DNA of 5,466 nt from an uncultured delta proteobacterium (GTDB lineage: Bacteria; Myxococcota_A; Polyangia; Polyangiales; Polyangiaceae), in NCBI GenBank assembly GCA_903893335.1, contig CAITLX010000199.1, positions 1 to 5,466 of the forward strand, in the 5' to 3' direction. Below, piece after piece: positions 4,926-5,466 of the stretch (its first letter is position 1; every line of letters begins with the position of its first letter). Below the pieces are notes generated by a model that worked only from the letters and a program-made list of their open reading frames with translations, was not told the DNA's origin and searched no databases. The position numbers and the translations under genes are program-made.

Positions 4926-5466
4926 ATGTTCACCGAAATCAAGCTGGGAATGCGGGCGCTGATGGCCATCGGACTGGTAGTCCTGCTGACCATCGGAATG
5001 GGAATCTACAACGTGGGTCGCCTGCGCGCGGCCGACGAGTCGGACACCATCCTGTTCGAGCAGAACCTGGTGCCGGCCGAGGCCGTCGGCGACCTGCGCG
5101 CCTCGGTGAACCGGGCCCAGACCGACCTCCTCGCGTCGCTCCTCGTCGCCGACGACCCCGCGCTTCGAAGCGAGCGGCTCACCAGCGTGCAGGAGCGCCT
5201 CCGCGAGGCCGACGAAGCGCACGCGCGGCTCGACAAGGCGATCAAGCTGCCCGAGGTGCGCGCCGAGCTCACCGAGGTGACCCGCCGCTTCCAGACCTGG
5301 CACCAGGGCATCGCCGCCGCGGCAGAGAGCGTCGCCCGGGGCAACCATGACGACGTGATCAAGAGCGCCCTCACCGGGTCGATCGCGCGCGAGCTGCAGG
5401 CCACGCGCGAGAAGAACACCGCCTTCGGCGACCTGCTCGTCAAGCGCGCGACGGCTCGCTCCGACA
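4926..5466 (+). CDS. Membrane sensor protein, probably a methyl-accepting chemotaxis protein, 5' part (runs off right edge)
   Basis: The frame is open from ATG 4926 to the window edge, giving 180 residues. MFTEIKLGMR is followed by one hydrophobic segment at about 9-29 (MRALMAIGLVVLLTIGMGIY), an uncleaved N-terminal membrane anchor with Lys6 and Arg10 on the cytoplasmic side. The rest is a helical extracytoplasmic region rich in Glu, Arg and Ala (about 30-180), including FEQNLVPAEAVGDLRASVNR and later VTRRFQTWHQGI. The IKLG...G start, single anchor and N-L-V-P near residue 50 fit the four-helix-bundle ligand-binding domain (4HB_MCP type) common in chemoreceptors. The second membrane segment, HAMP and signalling hairpin would lie outside the window. 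A histidine kinase or diguanylate cyclase with the same sensor is possible, but the position right after cheA favours a receptor that works with this CheA. The ligand is unknown. Confidence 0.82.
   Translation, partial: MFTEIKLGMRALMAIGLVVLLTIGMGIYNVGRLRAADESDTILFEQNLVPAEAVGDLRASVNRAQTDLLASLLVADDPALRSERLTSVQERLREADEAHARLDKAIKLPEVRAELTEVTRRFQTWHQGIAAAAESVARGNHDDVIKSALTGSIARELQATREKNTAFGDLLVKRATARSD

Noticed and set aside
2561..4993. Minus-strand 810-codon open frame opposite cheA, longer than cheA itself
   Set aside because: The product is a monotonous Asp/Glu/Val/Arg/Leu/Gly string without recognisable domains, and it lies opposite a CheA with every catalytic motif intact. It is a mirror of codon bias.
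4910..5350. Plus-strand 146-codon frame overlapping the start of the membrane receptor
   Set aside because: It is out of frame with the receptor, whose start has a well-placed ribosome binding site, an N-terminal membrane segment and a sensible helical sensor. The alternative reads as Arg/Gly/Ala noise.

Overview
The window is very GC-rich, with strong third-position GC bias and long open frames on both strands that are shadows of real genes. That composition and the gene content suggest a high-GC proteobacterium or myxobacterium-like soil organism. This is inferred from composition and protein style only, and no marker gene settles the taxonomy.

The window is a chemosensory (Che) gene cluster. 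On the minus strand, positions 1-542 carry the 5' part of a GAF-domain protein that runs off the left edge. A 259-bp divergent intergenic region (543-801) separates it from a plus-strand series: a soluble chemoreceptor-like protein with no sensor or membrane segment (802-1815), a single-domain CheY response regulator (1937-2302), a small STAS-domain protein (2344-2655), and a CheA histidine kinase (2642-4765) whose start overlaps the STAS gene by 14 bases. After a 160-bp gap comes the 5' part of a membrane protein with a four-helix-bundle-type sensor region (4926-5466). It is most likely a transmembrane chemoreceptor and it runs off the right edge. No cheW, cheR, cheB or cheD lies inside the window. 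They may lie downstream.

In outline, the receptors would control CheA autophosphorylation on His53, and CheA would pass the phosphate to CheY Asp53. The STAS protein, translated in overlap with CheA, is a likely accessory partner of the kinase. The cytoplasmic MCP-STAS-CheY-CheA gene content recalls the Sinorhizobium cluster with a soluble receptor and the small CheA-binding protein CheS, though gene order differs and homology was not tested.

The main leads are: (1) two tandem 24-residue repeats in the CheA linker that match the MshEN-type cyclic-di-GMP-binding motif; (2) a CheZ-like D-x-x-x-Q motif near the C-terminus of the soluble receptor; (3) a possible 29-codon leader ORF with a strong ribosome binding site that ends in an ATGA overlap with cheY and would be read through a hairpin hiding the cheY ribosome binding site; (4) three TGACG half-sites at helical spacing in the divergent promoter region; and (5) a STAS protein whose usual Ser/Thr phospho-acceptor position is Leu.
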